Part shown: positions 52,237 through 62,281 of the stretch, one piece after another | Position numbering within the stretch: position 1 is the first letter of the stretch | How the letters are laid out: every line of letters starts with the position of its first letter | NCBI GenBank assembly: GCA_003478935.1 | Contig: QUFP01000006.1 | Span: 62,001-126,000, forward strand | DNA from: Firmicutes bacterium AF25-13AC | Lineage (GTDB): Bacteria; Bacillota; Clostridia; Lachnospirales; Lachnospiraceae | Direction of reading: 5' to 3' | Length of the DNA: 64,000 bases | Made by a program: the position numbers and the translations under genes | The notes under the pieces: generated by a model | Database searches by the model: none | What the model was told of the DNA's origin: nothing | The model's input: the letters and a program-made list of their open reading frames with translations, nothing else

Positions 52237-53304
52237 TTAACTAAGACGTTCATATGGTGCCATCTCCAGACGTGAAAAATCTGTATGATCATTATATACT
52301 GACATTGCAAGATCAAGAAGCGAAAATACCATAACTGCACCTGTTCCTTCGCCAAGCGCCAGATCTCCATGGATGACTGGCTTGATCCCTATTTCTTTTA
52401 AAATTGCCTTTGCCGCCGGTTCTTTTCCCAGATGAGATGCTATCATAAAATGCTCTGTACCAGGAATAATACGCTTTGCAAGAAGTGCTGCTGCACCGCT
52501 TATTAGACCGTCCAAAACAATAGGCACATGATACATTGCACCTCCTATAAAAACTCCTGTCAAACCTGCAATATCAAAGCCGCCAACAGTCTGAAGCACA
52601 GTAAATGCATCTGCCTTATATAGATCGTATCTGTCAATTGCCTCTTGAATGACCTGTTTTTTTCTGCTTAGCCCCTTATCGTTTAATCCAGCTCCTCTTC
52701 CTGCTGTCTCACTGGCTAACCTGTGAAGAAGTGCTGCTGTCACTGCACTGCTCGTTGTCGTATTTCCTATACCCATCTCTCCTGTTGCGAGTATCTGATA
52801 GCCATTTTCCTTACACTGCTTTACAAGGCGCACACCTGTATCAATCGCATCTAATGTCTCTTTTTCTGTCATGGCAGGCTCTTTTGCAAAATTTCGCGTA
52901 CCACAGGCAATTTTTTCATCTAACACACCATCTATTTTACATGAAGCGGCTATTCCAATATCTACTGGAATAACATCTGTATGTGATGCTGATGCCATAC
53001 GGCAAACGCTCGATTCATGCCTTCCCATCGACTGTGCAACGGCAAGCGTAACTTCCTGCCCTGACTGACTGATACCTTCCTTAACAATGCCATTATCAGC
53101 ACACATCACAATAACTGCCCTCTTAGAAATACCTACATTTGTGTTGTCCTCTATAGCACCAATCTGTGATGTAACATGCTCAAACCAGCCTAATCCGTCA
53201 AGCGGCTTTGCCACTCCATCCCAGTTTGCTTTTACTGCATCATACATTGATTGATCTGGCGGTGTGATTTTATATTTTTCTCTTAAAAACTTAATTGCTT
53301 CCAT
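52237..53304 (-). CDS. cobT: Nicotinate-nucleotide--dimethylbenzimidazole phosphoribosyltransferase
   Basis: 355-residue CobT that makes alpha-ribazole phosphate from nicotinate mononucleotide and the lower-ligand base. LDGLGWFEHVTSQIGAIE, VIVMCADNGIVKEGISQSG, TGEMGIGNTTTSSAV and the catalytic-Glu segment LALGEGTGAVM near the C-terminus are all present. Second gene of the operon, 18 bases before cobU. No bluB or bza gene for the base is in the window. Confidence 0.96.
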   Translation of the reverse strand: MEAIKFLREKYKITPPDQSMYDAVKANWDGVAKPLDGLGWFEHVTSQIGAIEDNTNVGISKRAVIVMCADNGIVKEGISQSGQEVTLAVAQSMGRHESSVCRMASASHTDVIPVDIGIAASCKIDGVLDEKIACGTRNFAKEPAMTEKETLDAIDTGVRLVKQCKENGYQILATGEMGIGNTTTSSAVTAALLHRLASETAGRGAGLNDKGLSRKKQVIQEAIDRYDLYKADAFTVLQTVGGFDIAGLTGVFIGGAMYHVPIVLDGLISGAAALLAKRIIPGTEHFMIASHLGKEPAAKAILKEIGIKPVIHGDLALGEGTGAVMVFSLLDLAMSVYNDHTDFSRLEMAPYERLS

Positions 53305-53339
53305 ATATAGATGACTTTAATCCTTTCTTTCAGCACAAG

Positions 53340-54863
53340 TTAAATTTTTGCTTCCCGTAAAATGCTGTACACAAAATCCATGTCCATATGCTGACGAATG
53401 GTGTCTGCCAACAAATCATATTGTGACTCCTGAAACTTTTTATAATCAAAGCCACTCTGCAGTGCCTCTAATGTCACATTCTTTTTGTCTGCAAGCATCT
53501 TTACAAGCTTCCATGCAAGATCGCCTTCATCAAACAGACCATGAACATAGCTGCCGCACACCATACCATTCTCGCTGCATACCACAGTTGGAAGATCACT
53601 AGATGGCTGCTTTTGGGACTGACCTACTTTTTTCTCTTTTGAGCTTGTAGCATTGACGGCTGTTGACTTTCCCATATGAATCTCATAGCCTTCATATGGA
53701 CTGCCATTTAGGCAGGACCAGACTCCACTCAAATGATCAATTGTTCCTGTCACCTGTAATCTCGTCTTTTCTTTTGTGAGAGTCGTCTGAATCGGAAGAA
53801 GTCCCATTCCCTGTGCATCCATTCCCTGCTCAACACAAAATGGGTCTAAAATAACCTCGCCTAGCATTTGAAAGCCTCCGCATATACCAATCACCGGTGT
53901 CGTTTTTGAAAGCTTTTTAACTGCTGCCTCTATTCCACTTTGACGCATCCACAAAAGATCACCGACTGTATTTTTGCTTCCCGGAAGGCAAATGCAATCC
54001 GGTGTTTCTAGCTCTCTTACATTATGTACATAGCGCACGCTTACTCCCGGAAGCTGCTCAAACACATCAAAATCGGTATAATTTGACATTCGCGGAAGAC
54101 GAATTACTGCAAGATCAATAAGACCTTTTTGGCTGTGCTCTAGCTTTTCACTTAGGCTGTCTTCCTCTTCGATTGCCACCTTCATATATGGAATGACACC
54201 TGCCACAGGCACATGACCACGCTCTTCAAGCATCACAATACCTGGATCTAAAATTGTCTTATCTCCTCTGAATTTATTTATAATAAGACCCTTTACAAGC
54301 TCTTTTTCATCTGGCTCAAGAAGCATAAGAGTACCAAGAAGCTGAGCAAACACTCCGCCTCTGTCGATATCACCAGCTAAAAGCACAGGTGCACCTACAA
54401 GCTTTGCTAAACCCATGTTGACTATATCATCTGCCTTTAAATTAATCTCAGCCGGACTTCCTGCACCCTCGATTACGATAATATCTGCCTGTTCCTCTAG
54501 CTTCTTAAAAGCATGAATAATATCAGGAATCAGCTGCTTTTTGTAGGCAAAATATTTTCGTGCCGGCATATTGGAGACTGGCTTTCCATTTACAATCACC
54601 TGTGACCCCATGTCACTTACTGGCTTTAATAAAATCGGATTCATATAAACTGATGGCTCTATCCCTGCTGCTCTTGCCTGAACTACCTGAGCACGTCCCA
54701 TCTCAAAGCCATCCTTTGTAATAAAGGAGTTTAATGCCATGTTTTGTGACTTAAACGGTGCCACCCGATAGCCATCCTGCTTAAAAATACGGCAAAGTCC
54801 TGCCGCAAGCAGACTTTTTCCTGCATTTGACATCGTGCCTTGAATCATAATTACTTTTGACAT
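53340..54863 (-). CDS. cobQ: Cobyric acid synthase
   Basis: Glutamine-dependent amidotransferase (507 residues) that amidates adenosylcobyrinic acid a,c-diamide at four positions. The N-terminal P-loop domain has [17 protein letters not shown] (7-23) and the glutaminase domain has [11 protein letters not shown] with the nucleophilic Cys; YVHGLFDEG carries the catalytic His. First gene of the late cobalamin operon. The early corrin-ring genes are not in this window, so whether synthesis is complete or limited to salvage cannot be told. Confidence 0.95.
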   Translation of the reverse strand: MSKVIMIQGTMSNAGKSLLAAGLCRIFKQDGYRVAPFKSQNMALNSFITKDGFEMGRAQVVQARAAGIEPSVYMNPILLKPVSDMGSQVIVNGKPVSNMPARKYFAYKKQLIPDIIHAFKKLEEQADIIVIEGAGSPAEINLKADDIVNMGLAKLVGAPVLLAGDIDRGGVFAQLLGTLMLLEPDEKELVKGLIINKFRGDKTILDPGIVMLEERGHVPVAGVIPYMKVAIEEEDSLSEKLEHSQKGLIDLAVIRLPRMSNYTDFDVFEQLPGVSVRYVHNVRELETPDCICLPGSKNTVGDLLWMRQSGIEAAVKKLSKTTPVIGICGGFQMLGEVILDPFCVEQGMDAQGMGLLPIQTTLTKEKTRLQVTGTIDHLSGVWSCLNGSPYEGYEIHMGKSTAVNATSSKEKKVGQSQKQPSSDLPTVVCSENGMVCGSYVHGLFDEGDLAWKLVKMLADKKNVTLEALQSGFDYKKFQESQYDLLADTIRQHMDMDFVYSILREAKI

Positions 54864-54927
54864 GCATTATTCCTCCGTTTTTTTGCTGTTTTCTACTTAA
54901 ATGAATAATTTACACTCAATATTTGCT

Positions 54928-54956
54928 ATTGTAACGCATCTAAAAAACAATTACAA
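54928..54956 (-). promoter_or_regulatory. Predicted promoter of the cobalamin operon
   Basis: On the minus strand TTGTAA, 17 bases, TACAAT, about 65 bases before the cobQ start. The leader is too short for a cobalamin riboswitch and no B12-box sequence is visible. Confidence 0.5.
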
Positions 54957-54980
54957 GTGAAAGACAAAAAATACTACAAT

Positions 54981-55010
54981 AAGGGCAGACCCTTAATTAG
55001 GTCTACCCTT
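54981..55010 (-). terminator. Terminator downstream of gltD
   Basis: AAGGGTAGACC/GGTCTGCCCTT stem (one mismatch) with an 8-base loop. The T tract after it on the minus strand is short, so strength is moderate. Confidence 0.65.
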
Positions 55011-55066
55011 AATACAAGAGCTATATAATTGTCATTATTACGTAATGGTGACGAGACACATGCACT

Positions 55067-56554
55067 TTACTCAAGATTGGTATATCCCATTAGGCTCTCG
55101 TCGACTGCTCTTGCAGCTTCTCTTCCCTCGCGAATTGCCCATACAACAAGCGATTGTCCACGGTGCATATCACCTGCTGTAAATACGCCCGGCTCAGAGG
55201 TTTCATATGAATCTGGTGCTGTCTTTACATTTGTTCTTGGTGTCAGCTCTACTCCAAATGCATCTGATACATAGCTCTGGCAGCCAAGGAAGCCTGCTGC
55301 GATCAGTACTAGCTCGGCTTCGAGTGCAAATTCACTGCCCTCTACAGGCACCATCATCATGCGTCCTGTTGCTTCATCCTTTTTTGATTCGAGTTTCACG
55401 CAGATCAGTCCGCAAAGCTTTCCGTCTGCATCTTTTACAAACTCCTTTACGGTTGTCTTGTAAATACGAGGATCTGAACCAAATACGGCAATTGCTTCTT
55501 CCTGACCATAATCTGTCTTGCAGACTCTTGGCCACTCTGGCCACGGATTATTTGCGGCACGTGTGAGCGGAGGCTGCGGCATCATCTCTAACTGTGTAAC
55601 AGATGCACAGCCCTGACGAATTGCAGTTCCTACGCAGTCATTTCCAGTATCACCGCCTCCGATGACAACGACATGCTTATCCTTTGCAGAGATATAATTT
55701 CCATCTGTAAGATTAGAATCAAGCAAACTCTTTGTCGTGCGTGACAGATAATCAACTGCAAAATAAATACCCTCTGCATCTCTTCCCTCTGCCTGAATAT
55801 CTCTTGGATTTGATGCACCACACGCTAAAATCACGCTGTCGTATTGTGATTTAAGATCCTCTGCACTTATATCCTTTCCTACATTCACACCAGTCAGAAA
55901 ATGAATGCCTTCTGCCTTCATAAGCTCAACGCGGCGCTTTACAAAACGCTTTTCCAGCTTCATATTTGGGATTCCGTACATCAAAAGACCGCCTGGACGA
56001 TCTGAACGCTCATACACAGTAACTTCATGGCCTCTCTTATTTAACCAGTAGGCAGCTGACAGACCAGATGGACCAGAGCCTACAACTGCAACGCGCTTTC
56101 CTGTGCGTGTCTTTGGCGGATTTGGCGCCAGATATCCGCTTTCATATGCATTCTCAATGATGGACAGCTCGTTCGCCTTTGTTGTAACTGGCTTTCCGTT
56201 TAAGTTGCATGTGCAGGCTGCCTCGCATAGTGCCGGACAAACTCTTCCCGTAAACTCCGGGAAGCAATTTGTCTTTGTCAGGCGATTAAATGCCTGTACC
56301 ATATTTCCAGTATATAAAAGATCATTCCACTCTGGAATTAGATTGTTAAGTGGGCAGCCGCTTGCCATACCAGAAATCATTTTTCCATACTGACAAAACG
56401 GCACACCGCAGTCCATACATCTGGCTGCCTGCCTGTTTCTCTCAGTCTCAGACAGCTCCTCGTGAAATTCATTATAGTTTTGGATTCTTGCCTTTGGTGA
56501 AGAAGCCGGGGCATCTTCTCTGGCATATTCCATAAATCCTGTTGGCTTTCCCAT
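55067..56554 (-). CDS. gltD: Glutamate synthase small subunit
   Basis: Flavin- and Fe-S-containing subunit (495 residues) that passes electrons from NADPH to GltB. The N-terminal cysteine clusters CMDCGVPFC and CPLNNLIPEW, the FAD site VAVVGSGPSGLSAAYWLNKR and the NADPH site VVVIGGGDTGNDCVG are intact, as is FTAGDMHRGQSLVVWAI. It follows gltB by 14 bases, GGAGG in between. Confidence 0.97.
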   Translation of the reverse strand: MGKPTGFMEYAREDAPASSPKARIQNYNEFHEELSETERNRQAARCMDCGVPFCQYGKMISGMASGCPLNNLIPEWNDLLYTGNMVQAFNRLTKTNCFPEFTGRVCPALCEAACTCNLNGKPVTTKANELSIIENAYESGYLAPNPPKTRTGKRVAVVGSGPSGLSAAYWLNKRGHEVTVYERSDRPGGLLMYGIPNMKLEKRFVKRRVELMKAEGIHFLTGVNVGKDISAEDLKSQYDSVILACGASNPRDIQAEGRDAEGIYFAVDYLSRTTKSLLDSNLTDGNYISAKDKHVVVIGGGDTGNDCVGTAIRQGCASVTQLEMMPQPPLTRAANNPWPEWPRVCKTDYGQEEAIAVFGSDPRIYKTTVKEFVKDADGKLCGLICVKLESKKDEATGRMMMVPVEGSEFALEAELVLIAAGFLGCQSYVSDAFGVELTPRTNVKTAPDSYETSEPGVFTAGDMHRGQSLVVWAIREGREAARAVDESLMGYTNLE

Positions 56555-56568
56555 TGTCTTCTCCTCCT

Positions 56569-59500
56569 TTATTTTCTTCCGGCATTTGCATAGAATGCCT
56601 CGATCTGTGCCTGCTCGCTGCTTAAGCCCTTCTCCTCCATCTGAACGATGGCATTAAGCATACGCTTATAATCATTCGGGATAATCTTCTTAAACTTCGG
56701 CAGATACTCGGAGAAGTGTTCCAGGATATACTTTCCTTTTGCAGAGCCTGTTGTCTTTGCATGCTCTGTGATCATCTCCTTTAATTCCTGTACATCGTAT
56801 TTATTTGTAAGCTCCTCAATACTGATCAGTGACTTATTCAGTCTTGTGTAGAGATCATTGTGCTCATCAAGCACATAAGCAATACCGCCGCTCATACCAG
56901 CTGCAAAGTTCTTTCCCGTCGGTCCAAGAATGGCAACGCGTCCGCCTGTCATATATTCACAGCCATGATCACCCACACCTTCAACAACAGCAATTGCACC
57001 AGAGTTTCTTACAGCAAAACGCTCACCTGCCACACCTTCAATAAAGGCTTTTCCGCTTGTCGCACCATAAAGCGCAACATTTCCAATAATGATGTTTTCA
57101 TCTGGCTTGAAGGCTGCCTTATTTGGTGGGAATACTACAAGCTTTCCACCTGAAAGTCCTTTGCCAAAGTAGTCATTGCTGTCTCCTTCAAGTGTCATTG
57201 TAAGACCCTTAGGTATAAATGCACCAAAGCTTTGTCCGCCACTTCCCTGTGCATGAACAGTAATTGTATCCTCTGGCAGTCCGTCTGGATGAAGTCTTGT
57301 TATCTCAGCACCAAGCTGAGTACCAAATGCACGATTTACATTGCCTACATGAATATCAAGTGTCTTTGCGTGGCTGCTCTTTACAGACGGCATAAGCTTT
57401 TTAATCAGTACACTCTTATCAAGTGTTTTTTCCAACTCAAAATCATATACATTCTTATGATAATAGCCTGCTACTGATGCATCACTGTACGGATTATCAA
57501 GGATGCGGTGCAGATCAACCTCATTTGCTCTCTTATTTGTAAAATCCTTTCTCTGGTATAAAAGATCAGTACGACCAATCAGCTCATCAACAGTGCGCAC
57601 ACCAAGTTTTGCCATATATTCACGCATTTCCTGAGCAACGAAACGCATAAAGTTGATTACATACTCTGGCTTTCCACGGAAGTTTTTTCTTAACTCTGGA
57701 TTTTGTGTAGCCACACCAACAGGACAGGTATCAAGGTTGCAGACACGCATCATGACACAGCCCATTGTAACAAGCGGTGCTGTTGCAAAGCCATACTCTT
57801 CTGCACCGAGAAGAGCAGCAACTACTACATCATGACCATTCATAAGCTTTCCATCTGTCTCTAAGATAACACGGTCACGAAGACCATTCATTATTAAGGA
57901 CTGATGTGTTTCTGCTACACCAAGCTCCCAAGGAAGACCAGCATCATGGATTGAGTTTCTCGGTGCGGCTCCTGTTCCACCGTCATAGCCTGACACAAGA
58001 ATAACCTGTGCACCTGCCTTTGCCACACCTGCTGCAACAGTTCCAACACCTGCCTCTGATACAAGCTTTACTGAAATTCGTGCCTGATCATTTGCATTCT
58101 TTAAATCATAGATCAGCTGTGCCAAATCCTCGATTGAATAAATATCATGATGCGGCGGCGGAGAAATAAGTGCAACTCCAGGTGTTGAATGTCTTGTCTT
58201 TGCAATCCACGGATACACCTTTCCTGCCGGCAGATGACCACCCTCGCCAGGCTTTGCGCCCTGTGCCATTTTAATCTGAATTTCCTTTGCGCTCGTCAGA
58301 TAGCGGCTTGTAACGCCAAAACGGCCTGAAGCAACCTGCTTGATTGCTGATGAACGATTCAGTCCGTCCTTGCCGATTGTAAGACGCTCTAACGCCTCAC
58401 CGCCTTCACCGCTGTTGCTCTTTCCATGAAGAGTATTCATTGCGATTGCAAGTGTCTCATGTGCCTCCTGAGAGATAGAACCATAGGACATAGCACCTGT
58501 CTTGAAACGTCTTACGATGCTGTCAACACCCTCAACCTCCTCAATCGGAATGCCTCCGTCCTCAGGGAATTTAAATTCCATAAGACTTCTAAGACTCATC
58601 GGATTTCCATCATCGCGAAGACTCTCTGAGTATTTTTTAAACAGTTCATAATTTCCTGTTCTTGTTGCTTCCTGCAGCATATGAATAGTAAGCGGATTAT
58701 ACAGATGCTCCTCCTTACCGCTTCTTTCCTTATGAGCACCAACGCTGTCAAGTGTCAGATCTACGCCAAGTCCAAGCGGATCAAATGCTGTTGCATGCCA
58801 GCTCTCAATATCATCCTCAATATCCTTTAAGCTGATGCCTTCGATACGAGAAATTGTTCCCGGGAAATACTTGTCTACCAGATCCTTATCAAGACCAATT
58901 GCCTCAAAAATCTTGGAGCTGATATATGACTGAATAGTGGAAATACCCATCTTTGCTGCAATCTTTACAATACCATTTAAAACAGCCTTGTTGTAATCGT
59001 CGATTGCTGCATAAGGATCCTTGTCAAGCATATGGCTGGAAACAAGATACTTGATTCCCTCATGTGCCAGATACGGATTGACTGCACTTGCACCAAATCC
59101 AAGAAGTGTTGCAAAATGATGAACTTCTCTTGGCTCTCCTGTCTCTAAAATAACAGACATAGAGGTACGCTGCTTTGTAACAACAAGATGATGGTTAAGC
59201 GCAGAGACTGCTAAAAGAGACGGAATTGCAATTCTATTCTCATCTACGCCGCGGTCGGAAAGAATAATAATATTCGCTCCGTTGTGGTGAGCACGGTCAA
59301 CATCAATGAATAGGCGATCAATTGCCTTATTTAAGGAAGTACTGCGATAATAAGTAATCGGAACTGTCGCCACCTTGAAGCCTTCGATGTTCATGTTGCG
59401 AATCTTAAGCAAATCAGTGTCTGTTAAGATCGGATCATTGATACGAAGAATCTTGCAGTTTTCAGGTGTATCCTTTAAGATGTTTCCTGCGCATCCAATA

Positions 59501-61128
59501 TACAGATTAGTTGAAGTGACGATCTCCTCACGGATGGAGTCAATCGGCGGGTTTGTAACCTGTGCGAAACGCTGCTTAAAGTATGAAAACAGCGGCTGAT
59601 GCTGCTTTGAAAGCACAGCTAATGGAGTATCATGACCCATTGCAGCTGTCGGCTCTGTTCCTGTCTTTGCCATCGGCAAAACGATGCTTCGAAGCTGCTC
59701 AAATGTATAGCCAAAGTTCTTCATTAAGCGAAGCATCTCTTCTCTTGTAAACTCTGGTACGCGCACATTCGGAATCTTTAAATCGCGCAGTTGAACCATA
59801 TTGGAATCAAGCCACTCACCATATGGCTGGCGTGCTGCATAATAACCCTTAAGCTCTTCATCATCAATCACGCGTCCCTTCACTGTGTCTACTAACAGCA
59901 TACGGCCTGGGCGAAGACGCTCTTTCTTTACGATGATTGACGGATCAATGTCAAGTGTACCCATCTCAGATGTTAAGATCATACGGTCATCAGATGTAAT
60001 GATGTAGCGGCTCGGACGAAGACCATTTCTGTCTAATACAGCGCCAAGCTGATCACCATCGGAGAATACGATGGCAGCCGGTCCATCCCATGGCTCCATC
60101 ATAGTTGCATAATATTGATAGAAATCCTTCTTCTTTTGTGACATGGACTTATCATTGATCCATGGTTCTGGAATCAAAATCATGACAGCAAGTGCCATTG
60201 GCATGCCGCTCATAATTAAAAATTCCAATACATTATCCATCATTGCGGAGTCTGAGCCTGAATCATCGACAACAGGAAGAACTTTTGAAATTTCGTTTTT
60301 AAGTTCTTCTGACTCCATTTTTTCCTCACGGGCTAACATCTTATCTACATTGCCGCGTATAGTATTGATCTCACCGTTATGTACCATATAGCGGTTTGGA
60401 TGAGCACGCTGCCAACTTGGATTTGTATTCGTGGAGAAACGGGAGTGAACAAGCGCGATTGCAGAAACATAGGCTTCATCCTGTAAATCGTTATAGAAAT
60501 TGCGAAGCTGTCCAACAAGAAACATTCCCTTGTAAACGATGGTTCTGCTTGAAAGTGAAACAACATAGGTATTATCATTTGACTGCTCGAAGATACGTCG
60601 GATGACATAGAGCTTGCGGTCAAATGCAAGACCCTTTGCCACACGTGACGGACGCTTTAAGAAGCACTGCATGATGCATGGCATGCAGTCGAGTGCCTTT
60701 GAGCCTAAGATACCCGGTGTGACCGGAACCATTCTCCAGCCAAGTACCGTTACGCCTTCCTTCTTTGCAATAATCTCGAACATCTTCATCGACATGCGGC
60801 GGTCAGTCTCGTTCTGAGGCAGGAAAAACATTCCAATACCATAATCTCTCTCATCACCGATGTCGTATCCAAGTTCTTTACAGACACCTGAGAAAAACGG
60901 ATGAGAAATCTGAAGTAAAATACCTACACCATCTCCTGTTTTTCCCTCTGCGTCCTTACCAGCACGATGCTCAAGATTTTCAACAATCTTTAATGCATCC
61001 TCTACTGTCTGATGCGTTTTTGTTCCTTTAATATTGACAATTGCACCAATACCACAGTTGTCATGTTCAAAACTGGGATCATACAGACCTTCTGTAGTTC
61101 CCCAAGGTGTTTTGCTAGTCTGTTCCAT
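56569..61128 (-). CDS. gltB: Glutamate synthase large subunit
   Basis: GOGAT alpha subunit, 1,519 residues, making two glutamates from glutamine and 2-oxoglutarate. After a 24-residue propeptide-like start comes Cys25 (HDNCGIGAIV), the glutaminase nucleophile exposed after processing. The FMN domain has GGEALERL and AKPGEGGHLPAGKV; the Fe-S ligands lie in MGCVMMRVCNLDTCPVGVAT; the C-terminal GXGXG beta-helix follows. I chose the ATG at 61128 with AGGAGG 6 bases upstream; a longer reading from 61236 only covers the leader hairpin. Confidence 0.97.
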   Translation of the reverse strand: MEQTSKTPWGTTEGLYDPSFEHDNCGIGAIVNIKGTKTHQTVEDALKIVENLEHRAGKDAEGKTGDGVGILLQISHPFFSGVCKELGYDIGDERDYGIGMFFLPQNETDRRMSMKMFEIIAKKEGVTVLGWRMVPVTPGILGSKALDCMPCIMQCFLKRPSRVAKGLAFDRKLYVIRRIFEQSNDNTYVVSLSSRTIVYKGMFLVGQLRNFYNDLQDEAYVSAIALVHSRFSTNTNPSWQRAHPNRYMVHNGEINTIRGNVDKMLAREEKMESEELKNEISKVLPVVDDSGSDSAMMDNVLEFLIMSGMPMALAVMILIPEPWINDKSMSQKKKDFYQYYATMMEPWDGPAAIVFSDGDQLGAVLDRNGLRPSRYIITSDDRMILTSEMGTLDIDPSIIVKKERLRPGRMLLVDTVKGRVIDDEELKGYYAARQPYGEWLDSNMVQLRDLKIPNVRVPEFTREEMLRLMKNFGYTFEQLRSIVLPMAKTGTEPTAAMGHDTPLAVLSKQHQPLFSYFKQRFAQVTNPPIDSIREEIVTSTNLYIGCAGNILKDTPENCKILRINDPILTDTDLLKIRNMNIEGFKVATVPITYYRSTSLNKAIDRLFIDVDRAHHNGANIIILSDRGVDENRIAIPSLLAVSALNHHLVVTKQRTSMSVILETGEPREVHHFATLLGFGASAVNPYLAHEGIKYLVSSHMLDKDPYAAIDDYNKAVLNGIVKIAAKMGISTIQSYISSKIFEAIGLDKDLVDKYFPGTISRIEGISLKDIEDDIESWHATAFDPLGLGVDLTLDSVGAHKERSGKEEHLYNPLTIHMLQEATRTGNYELFKKYSESLRDDGNPMSLRSLMEFKFPEDGGIPIEEVEGVDSIVRRFKTGAMSYGSISQEAHETLAIAMNTLHGKSNSGEGGEALERLTIGKDGLNRSSAIKQVASGRFGVTSRYLTSAKEIQIKMAQGAKPGEGGHLPAGKVYPWIAKTRHSTPGVALISPPPHHDIYSIEDLAQLIYDLKNANDQARISVKLVSEAGVGTVAAGVAKAGAQVILVSGYDGGTGAAPRNSIHDAGLPWELGVAETHQSLIMNGLRDRVILETDGKLMNGHDVVVAALLGAEEYGFATAPLVTMGCVMMRVCNLDTCPVGVATQNPELRKNFRGKPEYVINFMRFVAQEMREYMAKLGVRTVDELIGRTDLLYQRKDFTNKRANEVDLHRILDNPYSDASVAGYYHKNVYDFELEKTLDKSVLIKKLMPSVKSSHAKTLDIHVGNVNRAFGTQLGAEITRLHPDGLPEDTITVHAQGSGGQSFGAFIPKGLTMTLEGDSNDYFGKGLSGGKLVVFPPNKAAFKPDENIIIGNVALYGATSGKAFIEGVAGERFAVRNSGAIAVVEGVGDHGCEYMTGGRVAILGPTGKNFAAGMSGGIAYVLDEHNDLYTRLNKSLISIEELTNKYDVQELKEMITEHAKTTGSAKGKYILEHFSEYLPKFKKIIPNDYKRMLNAIVQMEEKGLSSEQAQIEAFYANAGRK

Positions 61129-61153
61129 GTTGGTCCTCCTGTTTTTTTCAAAG

Positions 61154-61204
61154 AAAGCCAGAGAGGTGTTCTGCGTCTTTGCAGTCCGTGCCCTCTCTGG
61201 CTTT
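61154..61204 (-). promoter_or_regulatory. Long leader hairpin of gltBD (candidate attenuator)
   Basis: On the minus strand AAAGCCAGAGAGG/CCTCTCTGGCTTT (13 perfect pairs) encloses CTGC/GCAG and is followed by CTTTG and A-rich sequence. It lies between the likely transcription start and the gltB ribosome site, 14 bases from AGGAGG. It could act as a conditional terminator or translation control; no known riboswitch aptamer is recognised. Confidence 0.65.
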
Positions 61205-61224
61205 TTCTTTCTTTGTTTGTGCCT

Positions 61225-61253
61225 ACTATACAGCATCTTATCTATTTTGTAAA
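61225..61253 (-). promoter_or_regulatory. gltBD promoter
   Basis: On the minus strand TTTACA, 17 bases, TATAGT, giving a leader of about 90 bases before the gltB start. The rest of the 417-bp divergent region is very AT-rich with no ORF. Confidence 0.7.
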
Positions 61254-61439
61254 GAAAGACTTTTCCATAAGTTTTCAGATAATTTTACTTTATTTTGTAG
61301 CTCACCATATTTTTATTAATTTTTTAAATATTTTTACCCATTTTTAGCTTTTTATTTTGTTTATGTATTTAAATATATTTTTTAGTTTTTGTTATTTTTT
61401 CTTTTCAATAATGTTTTTCAGCCATTTCTCTGTTTCAAG

Positions 61440-61468
61440 TTGACAAAATCACTTTTCTCACCTATTAT
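61440..61468 (+). promoter_or_regulatory. Promoter of the RpiB/LacAB-like gene
   Basis: Consensus TTGACA, 17 bases, TATTAT, about 80 bases before the start codon. Confidence 0.75.
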
Positions 61469-61545
61469 CTTATTAGATAGTTTTAACAAAATTGTGCCGT
61501 GGCGAACTATCCTTGGCAAAACGGCATAGGAAAGGTTACAAAAAA

Positions 61546-62184
61546 ATGAAAATTGCATTAATCAATGAAAACAGCCAGGCTGCAAAGAATAGCATGATTG
61601 AGTCTGTTTTAAAGGAAGTTGTTACACCAATGGGTCACGAGGTTGTAAATTACGGCATGTATGCTGCTGATGATGAGGCTCAGCTGACTTATGTACAGGT
61701 TGGTCTTCTGACCGCTATTCTTTTAAACAGCGGTGCTGCTGATTTTGTTATCACAGGATGTGGTACAGGTGAGGGCGCTATGCTTGCATGCAACTCCTTC
61801 CCAGGCGTTCTTTGTGGACATGTTGTTGATCCGTCTGACGCTTACATGTTCTCCCAGATCAATGCTGGAAATGCTGCTGCATTCCCATTTGCAAAGGGCT
61901 TTGGCTGGGGCGCTGAGCTTAATTTACAGTACTGCTTTGAGAAACTGTTCTGCACTGAGCCAGGCGGCGGATATCCACCGGAAAGAGTTGTTCCGGAGCA
62001 GCGCAATAAGAAGATCCTTGACGGTGTAAAGAAGATCACTCATACTGATATGATGACCATCTTAAAGAACATTGATCAGGATTTCTTAAAGGCAACTGTA
62101 AGCGGTGCAAAGTTCAAGGAGTTATTCTTTGACAGCTGCAAGTGCCCGGAGATCAAGGCGTACATCGAGAAGGTTCTGGCTTAA
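61546..62184 (+). CDS. RpiB/LacA/LacB-family sugar-phosphate isomerase-like protein
   Basis: A 212-residue protein of the RpiB fold. The start MKIALINENSQAAKN and the phosphate-binding FVITGCGTGEGAMLACN with Cys and Gly residues fit the family; HVVDPSDAYMFSQINAGNA follows. It is longer than the usual 150-residue isomerase by a C-terminal helical part (THTDMMTILKNI to the end). The start at 61546 has AAAGG 10 bases upstream. True substrate is unknown; next to a pectin-lyase gene and in a genome with uxaABC, a role with uronate or deoxy-sugar intermediates is plausible but not shown. Confidence 0.75.
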   Translation: MKIALINENSQAAKNSMIESVLKEVVTPMGHEVVNYGMYAADDEAQLTYVQVGLLTAILLNSGAADFVITGCGTGEGAMLACNSFPGVLCGHVVDPSDAYMFSQINAGNAAAFPFAKGFGWGAELNLQYCFEKLFCTEPGGGYPPERVVPEQRNKKILDGVKKITHTDMMTILKNIDQDFLKATVSGAKFKELFFDSCKCPEIKAYIEKVLA

Positions 62185-62196
62185 CCCGTAAAGTTT

Positions 62197-62252
62197 ATAC
62201 CGACCTCCTGTTGTTAGGTGAACCATCTAACAACAAAGAGGTCGGTATTTTT
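62197..62252 (+). terminator. Terminator after the RpiB-like gene
   Basis: ATACCGACCTC/GAGGTCGGTAT plus inner GTTGTTAG/CTAACAAC, followed by a T run. It is a very stable stem and probably also separates the convergent lyase gene. Confidence 0.92.
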
Positions 62253-62281
62253 GTGCTTGCATAAATCGAAATGCAATACGT

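Noticed and set aside
54864..55066. Cobalamin riboswitch upstream of cobQ
   Set aside because: Too little space between promoter and start codon and no B12-box sequence.
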